This document shows, piece after piece, positions 34,528 through 44,253 of a DNA stretch of 64,000 bases; positions within the stretch are counted from its first letter, which is position 1, and each line of letters begins with the position of its first letter. The stretch lies in the NCBI GenBank assembly GCA_037179335.1, contig JAKZHN010000028.1:396454-460453 (forward strand). The letters run 5' to 3'. Below the pieces are notes generated by a model. It was given only the letters and a program-made list of their open reading frames with translations, was not told the DNA's origin and did no database searches. Made by a program: the position numbers and the translations under genes. The stretch is from Cyclaneusma minus. Lineage: Eukaryota; Ascomycota; Leotiomycetes; Marthamycetales; Marthamycetaceae.

Positions 34528-37353
34528 TTATTGTCTGCCAGGTGTGTTCGCGCCCATAAAGATATTACTGCTCACCCCGGATGGGTTCGGATTTCCATCT
34601 GGTGAAAGGTCATTCAGCGCTGGATCAACGAAGCCCGCGCCTTGTGGATATATCTGGAAGTTTGGGTCCACGTTTCCGTTCTGGATATACGAGTCCCACG
34701 ATTCCTATCAAGGAGTGTCAGTGCGCTCTCACTAGGTGACCACGCAAAGAATCAACACATCTCGCAGAATAGCACTTACCCAGTCCAAGTTCACGGGCAT
34801 GTCCATGAGTCCGTTTCCGCTTCCCGTCATGCCGAACGCAGTGAACGGGCTCGCCACACCCCCAGTGCCGCCAAATGGGTTCTGCGTGTTCATGGAAAAA
34901 TCAGGCATGCTGGTGTCAGGTGCAAGATTCATATCGACATTCGGGACATTTTTTGGGCTCTGCCCTGTGCCATTGAGGAATGCCGCGCTGTTTGGAGTCA
35001 AGCCGCCACTCAGCATGCCCAAGGTCATCGCAGCCTGCTGTTCCGGCTGCTCCTCATCGAATGCCGCAAACCCTTCCTGCGTCGCAGCTGGAGGGTCTTC
35101 AGGAGGCGGAGTCCTTGATACCTTTTCTAAGATCAGGGCCAGAATTCGCGAGGCTTTGAACGCTTCAATCGAAACCTCTGCGGTTTCTTGCCAAATGCCC
35201 AGGGACGTCTCGAGAGTTGAGATCATGTCGGCTCGTTGGGCCGCAGACCAGAAGTAGACTGCGTGTGGTGCGCGTTTGCCAGGTTGGCGGCGTTCGGCCA
35301 TTGCCAAGGAATCGTAATTTAGGTCGAGACAGACAAGCATGGCAGCTAGTAGGAAGTCGTGCTTGGTGAGCGACGAAATGACCCATTTCATGGTACGCAT
35401 TCTCCCGCCTGGCTGACTCTCACGATACAATTGCGCCTGGTGGCTTAGAATCGCCATCGACGCATCAATGCAGGCCCGGCGGGAATGAGAGTATCGGGGG
35501 TTTTGTCGTGCCCGGATGATGTATTTGCGGTGCAAAATGCAGATTGTCTTCTGCCAGAAGATGTCGAGCCCAAAACGCTGCATCAGTAGTGTCGCGGGAT
35601 CGTGTGTGCATTCTTCAATCGGACGCAGACGTAGGTGTGGGGGCATAGACTCCTTGATCTCCCGCAGATTGTTGTCATGGCGAAGAATTTCTTCGTAGGA
35701 AGCCGCTGGTCCGGCGACTGCGTTGAGTTCCTCTTGAATAACAGCAAACTCGTGAGAAATACGAGCCTTGGTTATCATATACGAAACTGGTGTTGGTTCC
35801 GTGTTCGGTCTTTCTCGGGGGAGCGCTATAGAGTCGGGTCCAAACTCGTCTTCGAATATGTTTCGCGGAAGCTCCGTATCCGAATCCCGAGTCCTGATCA
35901 TATTGGGTAGAGCAAGTTGAAAAGAGAACATAGTATCGCTTTGCTTGATGAAGGACCAAACTCGACGTCGCATTTCACCTTTGAACGGGGTGATCTCAGG
36001 ATAATGTTTTGGATCTCGATGATAACCCATTCTCATAGCCAAGCGCGCGATGATACCCACAATTACCCAAATACTGACTTCAGCATCCCAGCGGCTGGCA
36101 TATTCGCCGTGTACGTACAAGATCAGGGCCTCAATCGTGTGGTCAACGGATTTTGTGTAGTCAGACACAACAAGACATTGAACGGTGAGCTGCCGATAGG
36201 TGCTTGCCATATCCAGGGTCTTGCCTTTCCATTCGGGTGGCTCATCCCCGATCTTGTTGTAGGACTGCATGGCCAAGCACAAGATGGAATACAGCAATGC
36301 CAGCCATACTAGTGAGGTCTTGGTAGGATCTTGCCAGTGGGCGAACAACTCTTTGTGAAACGTTGGTGAATGAAGGACAATCACCGCAGGATCATAGGAG
36401 TTGAAATATCGCGTGACCAGCTTCTCCACGGCTGCTTTGGATGGGAGTCCCGAACGCAACTCCTGCTCGCTGACCTGCTGATGGGACCCAAATAGGAACA
36501 AAGGACCGGTGATAGCAGTGGCTGGGACGGCAGTCTTGACGATTGAGTATTGATTCTCGAGTTCAGCTTTGTGGTTGGCAAAATAGTTCTTCACTTCGGC
36601 GATCTGTTATGTGTTAGTAGGTGTGACTGCGCGCGCAACTACCGAAAGACCGTCGGCGCAACATTTCTCAGATTTTGCACCAGAAGGAATTGGGACTGGA
36701 GTCTTTTTGCAGCCAGGCAAATGTGCCGAAGCTGAGACGCTTGGAATCTCAATCTGAAAGACGCATATGGCGATTCGGCTAGAGCGGAGTACAGCCAGGG
36801 AAAAGGGGTAGCTTACATCTTTTAAAACCAGATGCCAGTGAGATTCGCCATAGTAGAAGGCCTTGTGGTTCTGATTGTCCACCTTCAGTACGCCGAGAGA
36901 GTTAGAAACATCATCAACATCACTGTCACCACCCTCGTCTTCTTCTCTGATCATGTCATCGTCCTCTCTCTCCCTAGTCTGCTGTGGAGAGCTCATGTCA
37001 CCGCTAGTCGAGCGGGAGATGGCAGCTTGCGCCGCTGCTGGACCTGCCGACTGGGCGCCATTGGTCATCAGAGATAGAACTAAGCCTTCTAACCGATCAA
37101 TACGATTTTGCATATCATCAGGATTGGTTGATCCTTGACTTTGGTTCTTCTTTCTGGTGCCCGCAGCTGCGTAAGAACACGAAGAGGCATCTCCTCTCCT
37201 GATGCAGTTCTCACAGGGATGCGACCTGTTGCATTTCAATTTCCTGTGCCGACAGGGTCCACAGCTTAGAGGAACCCGGTTTCTCTTCCTCACCACCCGA
37301 TACTGGTTGTCAGGAGATTGAGAGGAAGTAGTTGATGGGGGCGTGGGTGTCAT
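34528..37353 (-). CDS. Zn2Cys6 transcription factor with fungal-specific regulatory domain
   Basis: Minus-strand exons 37353-36817, 36603-34780 and 34704-34528 join in frame to 845 residues. The binuclear zinc cluster is complete: Cys31, 34, 41, 47, 50 and 59, in CGPCRHRKLKC ... CENCIRRGDASSC, followed by a dimerisation-type segment (DDMQNRIDRLEGLVLSLM). The large middle homology domain (PF04082 type) starts near residue 240 and includes WVIVGIIARLAMRMGYHRDP. The first intron is 213 nt, longer than most here, and contains an open stretch that I treat as intron because KD joins IAEVKNYF as in relatives. The 3' end is less certain: a GTGAGC donor follows PNPSG near 34573, so a further exon could replace the last 12 residues. 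Target genes unknown. Confidence 0.88.
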
Positions 37354-38775
37354 TTTGAGACGAGGGTATTGGTAATACTCAAAGAGAGTATGACTAGGAG
37401 AACAACGATTCTCGGATCGGAATCGGTAGATATAAGATAGGATGACAGATAGCCTTATATCCACCAGCGAATAACAGGATCGATGTGATTTGTGTTTTCG
37501 TATGTCGATCTGCAAGGAGGCACATTCATACCAGCATCTCAGCTGTCCCTTGTCTTTCCACCGGAAGACTCGCGCGCCCTTGGGCTTTGTCGTTATTGTC
37601 CAGGTGAGGCTGAGAGCGATCCTGTCAACAATTTCTTTGCAATATCGGATACTCCTTCAGCCAGACCACTATAGCCTTACGCCGCTGTCGCGGCCTTGGT
37701 GTTCCTTGGATTCCCGAGCGGTTTGGATTCGGAAGCTGTTTCGAGGTCTCAAAGTCAATATGACTACGCGGGCCAGTTGCGGTATCTCGTCTGGAGGCAA
37801 AATCAGCTAACTATCCATGATCCGAGAAAATTTGGCCCATAAGCTGGAAGTGGCGTACAAAATGAGAAGCTTACAGCAGTTGTTCGACCTGCCAGCTAGG
37901 TAACCACAGACTTCGAGCAGCGCGGGCGCTTGAAACTTCCTCGGCAGGTAGCCACGAAATCGACAAACGGCAGGCAGATGGCAAGCGACGAAAGCTGGGT
38001 ATAGCGACGCAGAATCCAGAGGCGAGAAGAGTCCTACGCGGCGACACGAAAGTTGGAGATGGAGTGGGATGGTGAGGAATGGCGCTGCAGCCTCACCACC
38101 GACAAGGCGTCAATACCGCGTTGCGAGTTGTGGAGTGAATGCGCGCAAAGGGCGCCCTCGAGTCTCAAAGGCTGTCGATTGCCAATATGCGAAGCCGATC
38201 TTTGTCAACCACAATGACGAATCTCGCTATTTAGAATCGTGAATGAGGAGCGAGGAGGTTCGAAAGGCGTTGATTGAGGGTCGCGTCTTCGACAAATATT
38301 AGTGGGGGGACATAGCTCCGCCTCTCGCCTGCATTTTACGAGCTGACCATCAGGCTTCAGCGACGACGAAGCACCCGTCATCGACAACCAGAAGCAGACC
38401 CTTGGCACCTGTGAGTCATAAAACACCGCCGAGATTGACTTCAGGATTGGGATAGCATTCAAGTGACGCGGAGACCCTCTTTTGTTGTCTTCTGCAGGTT
38501 CTGCTTTTTTAACTCCGTCTTTTAACTCCGATATATCCTGCAGACTCGTTCTAACTTACTCCTGTCACAATTCGCAGTCTGAGTCCCGATCATATTTGTA
38601 TTGGCTACCCGAAATATTTACAATGAATAATCCACTTTTCCCCATTACCCAGCCGCAATGCAGGCATATATGACCCTTTCATTACGCCGATTATAAGATC
38701 ATATCCCTATGACCCTATCTCAAGTCTATCTTTCCATCTGCCTTTACAAACATCCAAAAAGCCTCCGCTCCAGAT
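37354..38775. other. Intergenic
   Basis: About 1.4 kb between the Zn2Cys6 gene start and the 3' end of the acid phosphatase gene (same strand). No gene or repeat recognised. Confidence 0.55.
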
Positions 38776-40014
38776 CTAGTAAGAGGTAGGAGGATACTGG
38801 CCATCTGGGATCTCCACAGCATTCTTGTAGTGAGTGCTGTTCTGCATGCCCCCGTACTTCGAGCAGATTGAAGGCAGGACAGTACGGCCATTGACCATCA
38901 GTTTAGTGTTGGGAATCGGAATCGGGCCATAGCCAGTATCTTCGTTGAATATCCCCGGGTAGCTGGTGTTGAAGTACATGTCTTCCAGAGCAACAGTTCC
39001 GTTCCACTCGCGAACCTCATCGCCGGTCTGGTCAGCAACGAACTTGAACACGTTGGCGCCTACGTCGTAGCGGCCGAGCGTGTGCAGGTTCCAGTTTGCT
39101 TCGACGGTGGCGAGTTCGGAGTAGTGGTTGTAGAAGGTGGAGTCGCAGGTGCCTTGAAGAGACTCGGGGACAGCATCGCCGAGGAGGACGGTGAAGATGC
39201 GGTTTTGTATGGTGTAGGTTTCGTTCTCGTCGAAGCTGATGACGACGAGGGTGTTGTTCATGAACTTCTCATTGGTGAGGAGGGGCTCGAGGAAGTTGCG
39301 GAGCCATTCGCCAGCCACGGTGATGGAACTGTCGTGAGCGTCGCTGGTCATGTTGGGGGTGATGAACATCCATTGGGGCAGGGTGTCGTTTTCCAGATCC
39401 TCGAAGAACAGGGTAGTGTTCTTGATGACAGCAAGCCGCTTCTCTTTGTTGGCAACGCTGTTGTAGAAAATCTCAGGGTTGTGCTTGCGGACATAGTCGT
39501 TGGCGCCTGTCTTCTGGTTCACCCAGTCGTAACCTTGGTATCCGGAGTATGGCATGTCTTCTTGGTAGTGACCCCAGCTGATACCCTTGTCCTCAAGCAA
39601 ATCGGCCACGGAGGAGACATTTTCTGGGACTTGGTGGAAGTCGTCATTGTCATTGCCCCAGTAATCACCTCCAACGACGGACATGTAATTTGGCTCTGAC
39701 GGATGAGTAACAGCTACAAAGTTCTCGAGCGTGATACCCTTCTCCGCGAAGAATGCGAAGTTGGGATCCGCTTTAGCCAGGTCAAAGTCGGTGTTCTCGA
39801 ACCAAATGGACACATAACGGTCAAATGCCTTTCCCTTGACGTGCGATGTAGGGCTCAGAGTCAAAGCCGTGGCCTGTGCAGCGTAAACATTCGCGGGATC
39901 AGATGCGGTTGGGCCAGCTGGCGCGGAGGAAGTGGTAAGTGTGTGAATTTTCGCAGCGCCGGCAGCGGCGGTCCCGGCCAGAGCCGTGATAACTGAAGCG
40001 GTTGAGAAACGCAT
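38776..40014 (-). CDS. Secreted acid phosphatase (phosphoesterase family)
   Basis: Single exon, 412 residues. A signal peptide is evident (MRFSTASVITALAGTAAAGA). The phosphoesterase (PF04185) core shows WFENTDFDLAKADPNF, THPSEPNYMSVVGGDYWG, the metal-site stretch MFITPNMTSDAHDSSI and VISFDENETY. Several N-glycosylation sequons fit an extracellular or wall-bound enzyme. It matches the fungal PhoA-type extracellular acid phosphatases that release orthophosphate from organic esters, usually induced by phosphate starvation. No membrane anchor is seen at the C terminus (ends PDGQYPPTSY). Confident of family and secretion; substrate range is not shown. Confidence 0.92.
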   Translation of the reverse strand: MRFSTASVITALAGTAAAGAAKIHTLTTSSAPAGPTASDPANVYAAQATALTLSPTSHVKGKAFDRYVSIWFENTDFDLAKADPNFAFFAEKGITLENFVAVTHPSEPNYMSVVGGDYWGNDNDDFHQVPENVSSVADLLEDKGISWGHYQEDMPYSGYQGYDWVNQKTGANDYVRKHNPEIFYNSVANKEKRLAVIKNTTLFFEDLENDTLPQWMFITPNMTSDAHDSSITVAGEWLRNFLEPLLTNEKFMNNTLVVISFDENETYTIQNRIFTVLLGDAVPESLQGTCDSTFYNHYSELATVEANWNLHTLGRYDVGANVFKFVADQTGDEVREWNGTVALEDMYFNTSYPGIFNEDTGYGPIPIPNTKLMVNGRTVLPSICSKYGGMQNSTHYKNAVEIPDGQYPPTSY

Positions 40015-41471
40015 TCTGGCGGGTTTGCTGAGGATTGACTAGAGCAAAAGCGTTTATAACGAATGTGTAGTAGTGACGTGGCTATGGGCTGAAGCCGCGA
40101 GCAAGTCCTTAAGTATGAATGGTGAAGGCTCGAAAAAGAATGTATGAGAGCAACGCCACAATCCTGCTGGGAAAACGTGCCTGATGGGATAGAAACCAAA
40201 GGACGATGGACAGGCTAGCAGGGGAGGTCAAGACCGGCTTCCACCTGGCTGGAAAGATTACGCCCAGCATCAAGATCGGCTCACGGCTCAAGGGTGGAGA
40301 CGTCGTACAGAACAAGGACGTTACCTACATGTACCGTTACCTTGGGCCAGCAAATTATAGCAGAGAAACGCGTTGGATTGGAAGTTCTCCAGGCAACCAA
40401 CTCGGAGATGCTAAAAGGGGACCACCGTCTGATGTCCGTTAATGCTTGAGCCCGGATGGCATAACCAAGCTTTTAGCCCACGTGGTAGAAACTTTCGAAG
40501 CAAGACTTCATGCAGAAATACTTGCCATGCCAGAAATGGGTTGTACGCCGAGCACCCACATAAGGACCTTCTCTGCTGAGGTTGAAGAAATTAATTACTT
40601 TGCAGAGGTCATGATTCGGTGGTTTGGCAGATGTACCAAGGGTCGTCGTCTGTCGCACGCGGGGTGAGCGGTCGCCCCATTGCGCTAAACGCAAACAGGA
40701 AGGCGCCATTTTTGGACGGCGATCTCGCGAATACCCCATCGTCCCCATGTGGTGGAGATACTCCGCATGATTGGCTTCAATATATTCGACTTCATCTCAT
40801 CCTCACAACCGCGAATATCATTGTCGAAGTCGGAGAAGCTGACGGAGACGGCTGAGACTCTCAGACGACGTTGCATTTCGCCATGTCGCCTCAACCTATA
40901 TCGGCCGCCTCCGCCAAAACCGTGTCTTCAGAGAGTTGGGCGGTCTGGGCCGAGGAGAAAAGCTTGCTCCCTTTGACTTTGGCCTTTGCATTGATGTCTG
41001 TACCCCTCCGCCGCCTATCAATAATAATACATGTAACGGTTGATGGCGGTGGCAAAGCAATCCCTGCAAGGCTGGCCACTCGGACCCTTGGTGCCCTTTA
41101 GGTAGGTCTTCGATTTTCTCGTAGGGTTCCATATTTTGCTTCCCTCCGTGTGCTCCATCGCTACCCTCCTTTGCCTGTCTTGGGCTGACAGCTTGCGGCG
41201 AATATGGGGCCAGCTATGCGCCACTCACCGACCACTACCTACCTAGCAAAGGTTCCTCCGTCTTTTATTGATGTTACGTGTTTTGAGTTTTGGCCTTTCC
41301 AGTCAAACCTTGTTCCTCTGCTTTGAGACCAAAGCATTCGAATTGGCATTTCGTTTCCAACACGCGTGAACCTTGAGGTCCTTGCGACTAACACAGCTCT
41401 CGCGAGTCGAATTGCTTCCCGATGTTGTTTGCTTGACCGTCACATCTGCGAGAGCTTGGAGTCGGGGCAAG
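40015..41471. other. Intergenic, divergent promoters of acid phosphatase and multicopper oxidase
   Basis: About 1.46 kb with no supported gene. On the phosphatase side there is a TATAAA-like element about 40 bases upstream of the start (near 40050, minus strand) and a CACGTG at 40479-40484. Confidence 0.5.
40479..40484. promoter_or_regulatory. CACGTG box upstream of acid phosphatase
   Basis: Palindromic CACGTG about 465 bases upstream of the phosphatase ATG. In fungi the bHLH phosphate regulators (Pho4/NUC-1/PalcA) bind this core. One such site is expected by chance every 4 kb, so support is weak. Confidence 0.25.
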
Positions 41472-43583
41472 ATGGATTCAAGGTCCCATCCGCAAGCCGG
41501 GCAGTTGGCCGCTCCTTACACCGACGGTCCACAACGAGAGTCGAGCAAAGACGACTACGATGCCGAGATTCAAGATCGATACAACTCCGCTGACGATGGA
41601 GCAGCAGATCGTCTCATCCCAGAGAGCGACAGAGAGCCCGATGATGACCCCAACTATGTGGTCGAATGGCATTTGAGGACGGGCTGGGCCATTGCCCTCT
41701 CGCTCCTGGCGGCCGCCCTTGTCTTTTTCGCCATGGTCATTTTTACAAAACTGTTCATAGTGAACAATAGCGACGATCCGGCTCATGTGGAGGATATGTC
41801 TCTCGGTTTTCGGCGACCAGCGAGCGATTACGTTCTGAACCCGAAGTGGAAGTTTGATGATCGCAAGCGGACAAGAGAATACAAATGGACAATCACCGAT
41901 ATTGTTGCCAATCCTGACGGTGTCTTTCGTCCTATGATCACCATCAATGGCAAATTTCCGGGCCCCTTGATCGAGTGCAACGAAGGCGATACATTGCTCA
42001 TCGATATCGACAACCAGAGTGTTAATGCTACGTCGATGCACTTTCACGGCATATTTCAGAACGGTACCAATTTTCACGACGGAACTACCGGCGTTACGCA
42101 ATGTCCAATAGCACCTGGCGAGAAATTCAGATACGAGTTCACGATAACGGGGCAGTCTGGGACATATTATTACCATGGCCACCACGGAGTTGTGGCTGGA
42201 GACGGTCTCGTTGGGCCCCTGGTTATACACTCGAAGGACGAAAAGGAGCTGCAGAAGATCGAGTATGTGACGGACCGAGTGATCATGCTGCAGGACCATT
42301 ATCATGATCTCAGCAGTGGACTACTATTGGACACGCTTAGTCCTGGGTCTGAAAATTCGCCAATACCGAACGGAGCTCTCATGAATGGTCTCAACAAGCG
42401 TGATTGCTCTACAGTCCAGCATAGGGTCTGCGATAACTCGAGTGCAACTGTGCGGTCTTTTCAACTTGTCGAAAATGAGAACCACAGGCTTCGATTCATA
42501 AACGCGGGTGTCTTTGCCTGGTTCCAAGTCAGTATCGACGAGCACGAGTTTGCTATCACTGAAGTTGATGGCACAAATGTTCTGCCAGCCTGGAATACGC
42601 AAGTCTTGATAGGCCCAGCCCAACGCTACAGCGCCATCATCTCCACGAACCAAACCTCACGCGACGCTTTCTGGCTTCGGGCTCGTATGGTGACTGGCTG
42701 CTTCTCAAACCCCAAGCTTCCAGGAGCAGGGAGCGCCGAGGTCAAAGCCATTCTGCAATACTCATCGAAAAACACCCAGAAGATCATTTCAGAGCCTGTA
42801 TATTCAACTTGGGCTGAGACCATGGAGGTGCAATGCCGAGATCCTCCCCCGTCTGCATTTACCCCTATTCCCGCCATTGAAGCGCCCGCAAGCGCCGATC
42901 ACGAGTACTATCTTCGCAGCAATCTTGAAATCGGCGACTGGCGCCTGGAGCGTGGATTCTTCAACAAGTCCTCTTTTCGTGCAAACTTGCAATCACCAAT
43001 CTTGCACCGTATAATCGATGGGTACGGCACCGAGAACGAAACATTCACGAATTCGATGCAAACCGATGGTGTCAATGACGTTGCCTTCAATATTGATCGC
43101 GAACTCGTGGTCCAGCACCAAGCAATCAAGGTCGTCGATGTTGTCATCCAGAACTTCGACGAAGGCAACCATCCTATGCACTTGCACGGACACAAATTCT
43201 GGGTGCTAGGCCAAGGCCACGGATCTTACAAATCTTTAGGAGGTTGGGTGTTCTCAGAACCGAACCTTTCGAACCCTTTGCGGAGAGACACGGCTTCGGT
43301 TGAAGGGTTCGGCTGGATGGCCATTCGATTTGTGACGGACAACCCTGGGATCTGGGCTTTCCATTGCCATATGGCTTGGCATAGCGAGGCTGGACTTGCA
43401 ATGCAATTCTTGAGCCAACCGGAGGTTGTTGGTACGTGGAAGATACCTGAAGCGAACCGGAAGCTGTGCGCAGCGGATATAAGCAGCTTGGAAAAGGGTG
43501 CCGTTCCAAAAGATGAGATGTGGTACAACTTTGGTGCTGGACCGGATGAAGAGGATGAAGACGATGAAGACGATGAAGATTGA
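41472..43583 (+). CDS. Membrane-anchored multicopper oxidase (laccase / ferroxidase-like)
   Basis: Single exon, 703 residues. Instead of a signal peptide the protein has an acidic, hydrophilic N-terminal tail (about 1-70), then one transmembrane segment (about 72-95, WAIALSLLAAALVFFAMVIF), giving a type II topology with the enzyme outside or in the lumen. All four copper motifs are present: HFHGIF (about 190), YYYHGHHG (about 236), HPMHLHGHKFW (about 567) and HCHMAWHSEAGLAMQF (about 631) with an axial Met ligand at the type 1 site. The C terminus is a run of Asp/Glu. Oxidises phenols or metal ions using O2; relatives act in pigment synthesis or iron handling. I used the ATG at 41472; upstream extension is not ATG-initiated. 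Confidence 0.92.
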   Translation: MDSRSHPQAGQLAAPYTDGPQRESSKDDYDAEIQDRYNSADDGAADRLIPESDREPDDDPNYVVEWHLRTGWAIALSLLAAALVFFAMVIFTKLFIVNNSDDPAHVEDMSLGFRRPASDYVLNPKWKFDDRKRTREYKWTITDIVANPDGVFRPMITINGKFPGPLIECNEGDTLLIDIDNQSVNATSMHFHGIFQNGTNFHDGTTGVTQCPIAPGEKFRYEFTITGQSGTYYYHGHHGVVAGDGLVGPLVIHSKDEKELQKIEYVTDRVIMLQDHYHDLSSGLLLDTLSPGSENSPIPNGALMNGLNKRDCSTVQHRVCDNSSATVRSFQLVENENHRLRFINAGVFAWFQVSIDEHEFAITEVDGTNVLPAWNTQVLIGPAQRYSAIISTNQTSRDAFWLRARMVTGCFSNPKLPGAGSAEVKAILQYSSKNTQKIISEPVYSTWAETMEVQCRDPPPSAFTPIPAIEAPASADHEYYLRSNLEIGDWRLERGFFNKSSFRANLQSPILHRIIDGYGTENETFTNSMQTDGVNDVAFNIDRELVVQHQAIKVVDVVIQNFDEGNHPMHLHGHKFWVLGQGHGSYKSLGGWVFSEPNLSNPLRRDTASVEGFGWMAIRFVTDNPGIWAFHCHMAWHSEAGLAMQFLSQPEVVGTWKIPEANRKLCAADISSLEKGAVPKDEMWYNFGAGPDEEDEDDEDDED

Positions 43584-44253
43584 ATGAGAACGGTCGTGAG
43601 AAAGGAGAACAAAGAAAGCCAAGCCAAGGGAGACTTAGGTGTCAGGTCAAGTCCGACTCTGGGACAGTGACTGGCACCAGGTTTTCTGGGAGGAATCAAG
43701 AAACTCCGCGAACGAAGCTATGCTGAAGCCAAGTTCGATCCTCCATGGCCTGGGCACGAAGAGAAGCCGTTTAAGGCTCTCACAAGGCTCTAGGCATGTT
43801 TACGCCATGAGAGGAGGCCTTTGGCGAAGGGACTGGAGAATCATAGATGGTGCGAAGAGGGTGAGATGGTTGTCAACGCTGGCGAATACGAGGGCCGATA
43901 ACCCGTGATCTATCAAACAACCTTTTATATACAAGAGAATAAGAATCTGAACCCCAAGTCAGCAGGAAAATAAGCGAATGTACAAAACCCGCCGCTTTGA
44001 AAGTGATTATAATAAGTTAGTCTGCGAGAGGTCTGTTGGTTGACCGGGTGATGGATGGGACTATTTCTTATCGATAGGAAAGACTTGGCACGGCTACTAG
44101 CGCTGCTTTCATTGAAGGTTCAACTGGAGCTCCGCCGCTGATTTGTGAACGCAGAAACTGCAACAACCCAGATTGTTCCTCGATGACTTGTATGATTGCG
44201 GTATATCGAGGCGCCAAAGACCCATGTAGGCTTCCATCGAGGCATCTGCCATA
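43584..44253. other. Intergenic
   Basis: 670 bases between the oxidase and RAD17; nothing recognised. Confidence 0.6.

Noticed and set aside
36607..36816. Open extension of the Zn2Cys6 first exon (about 67 codons)
   Set aside because: Good donor GTAAGC and acceptor ACAG bracket it, and joining the flanks gives the conserved KD-IAEVK junction; treated as a 213-nt intron.
41478..42305. 275-aa open frame antisense to the multicopper oxidase
   Set aside because: Shadow of a strongly conserved coding sequence; no domain of its own.
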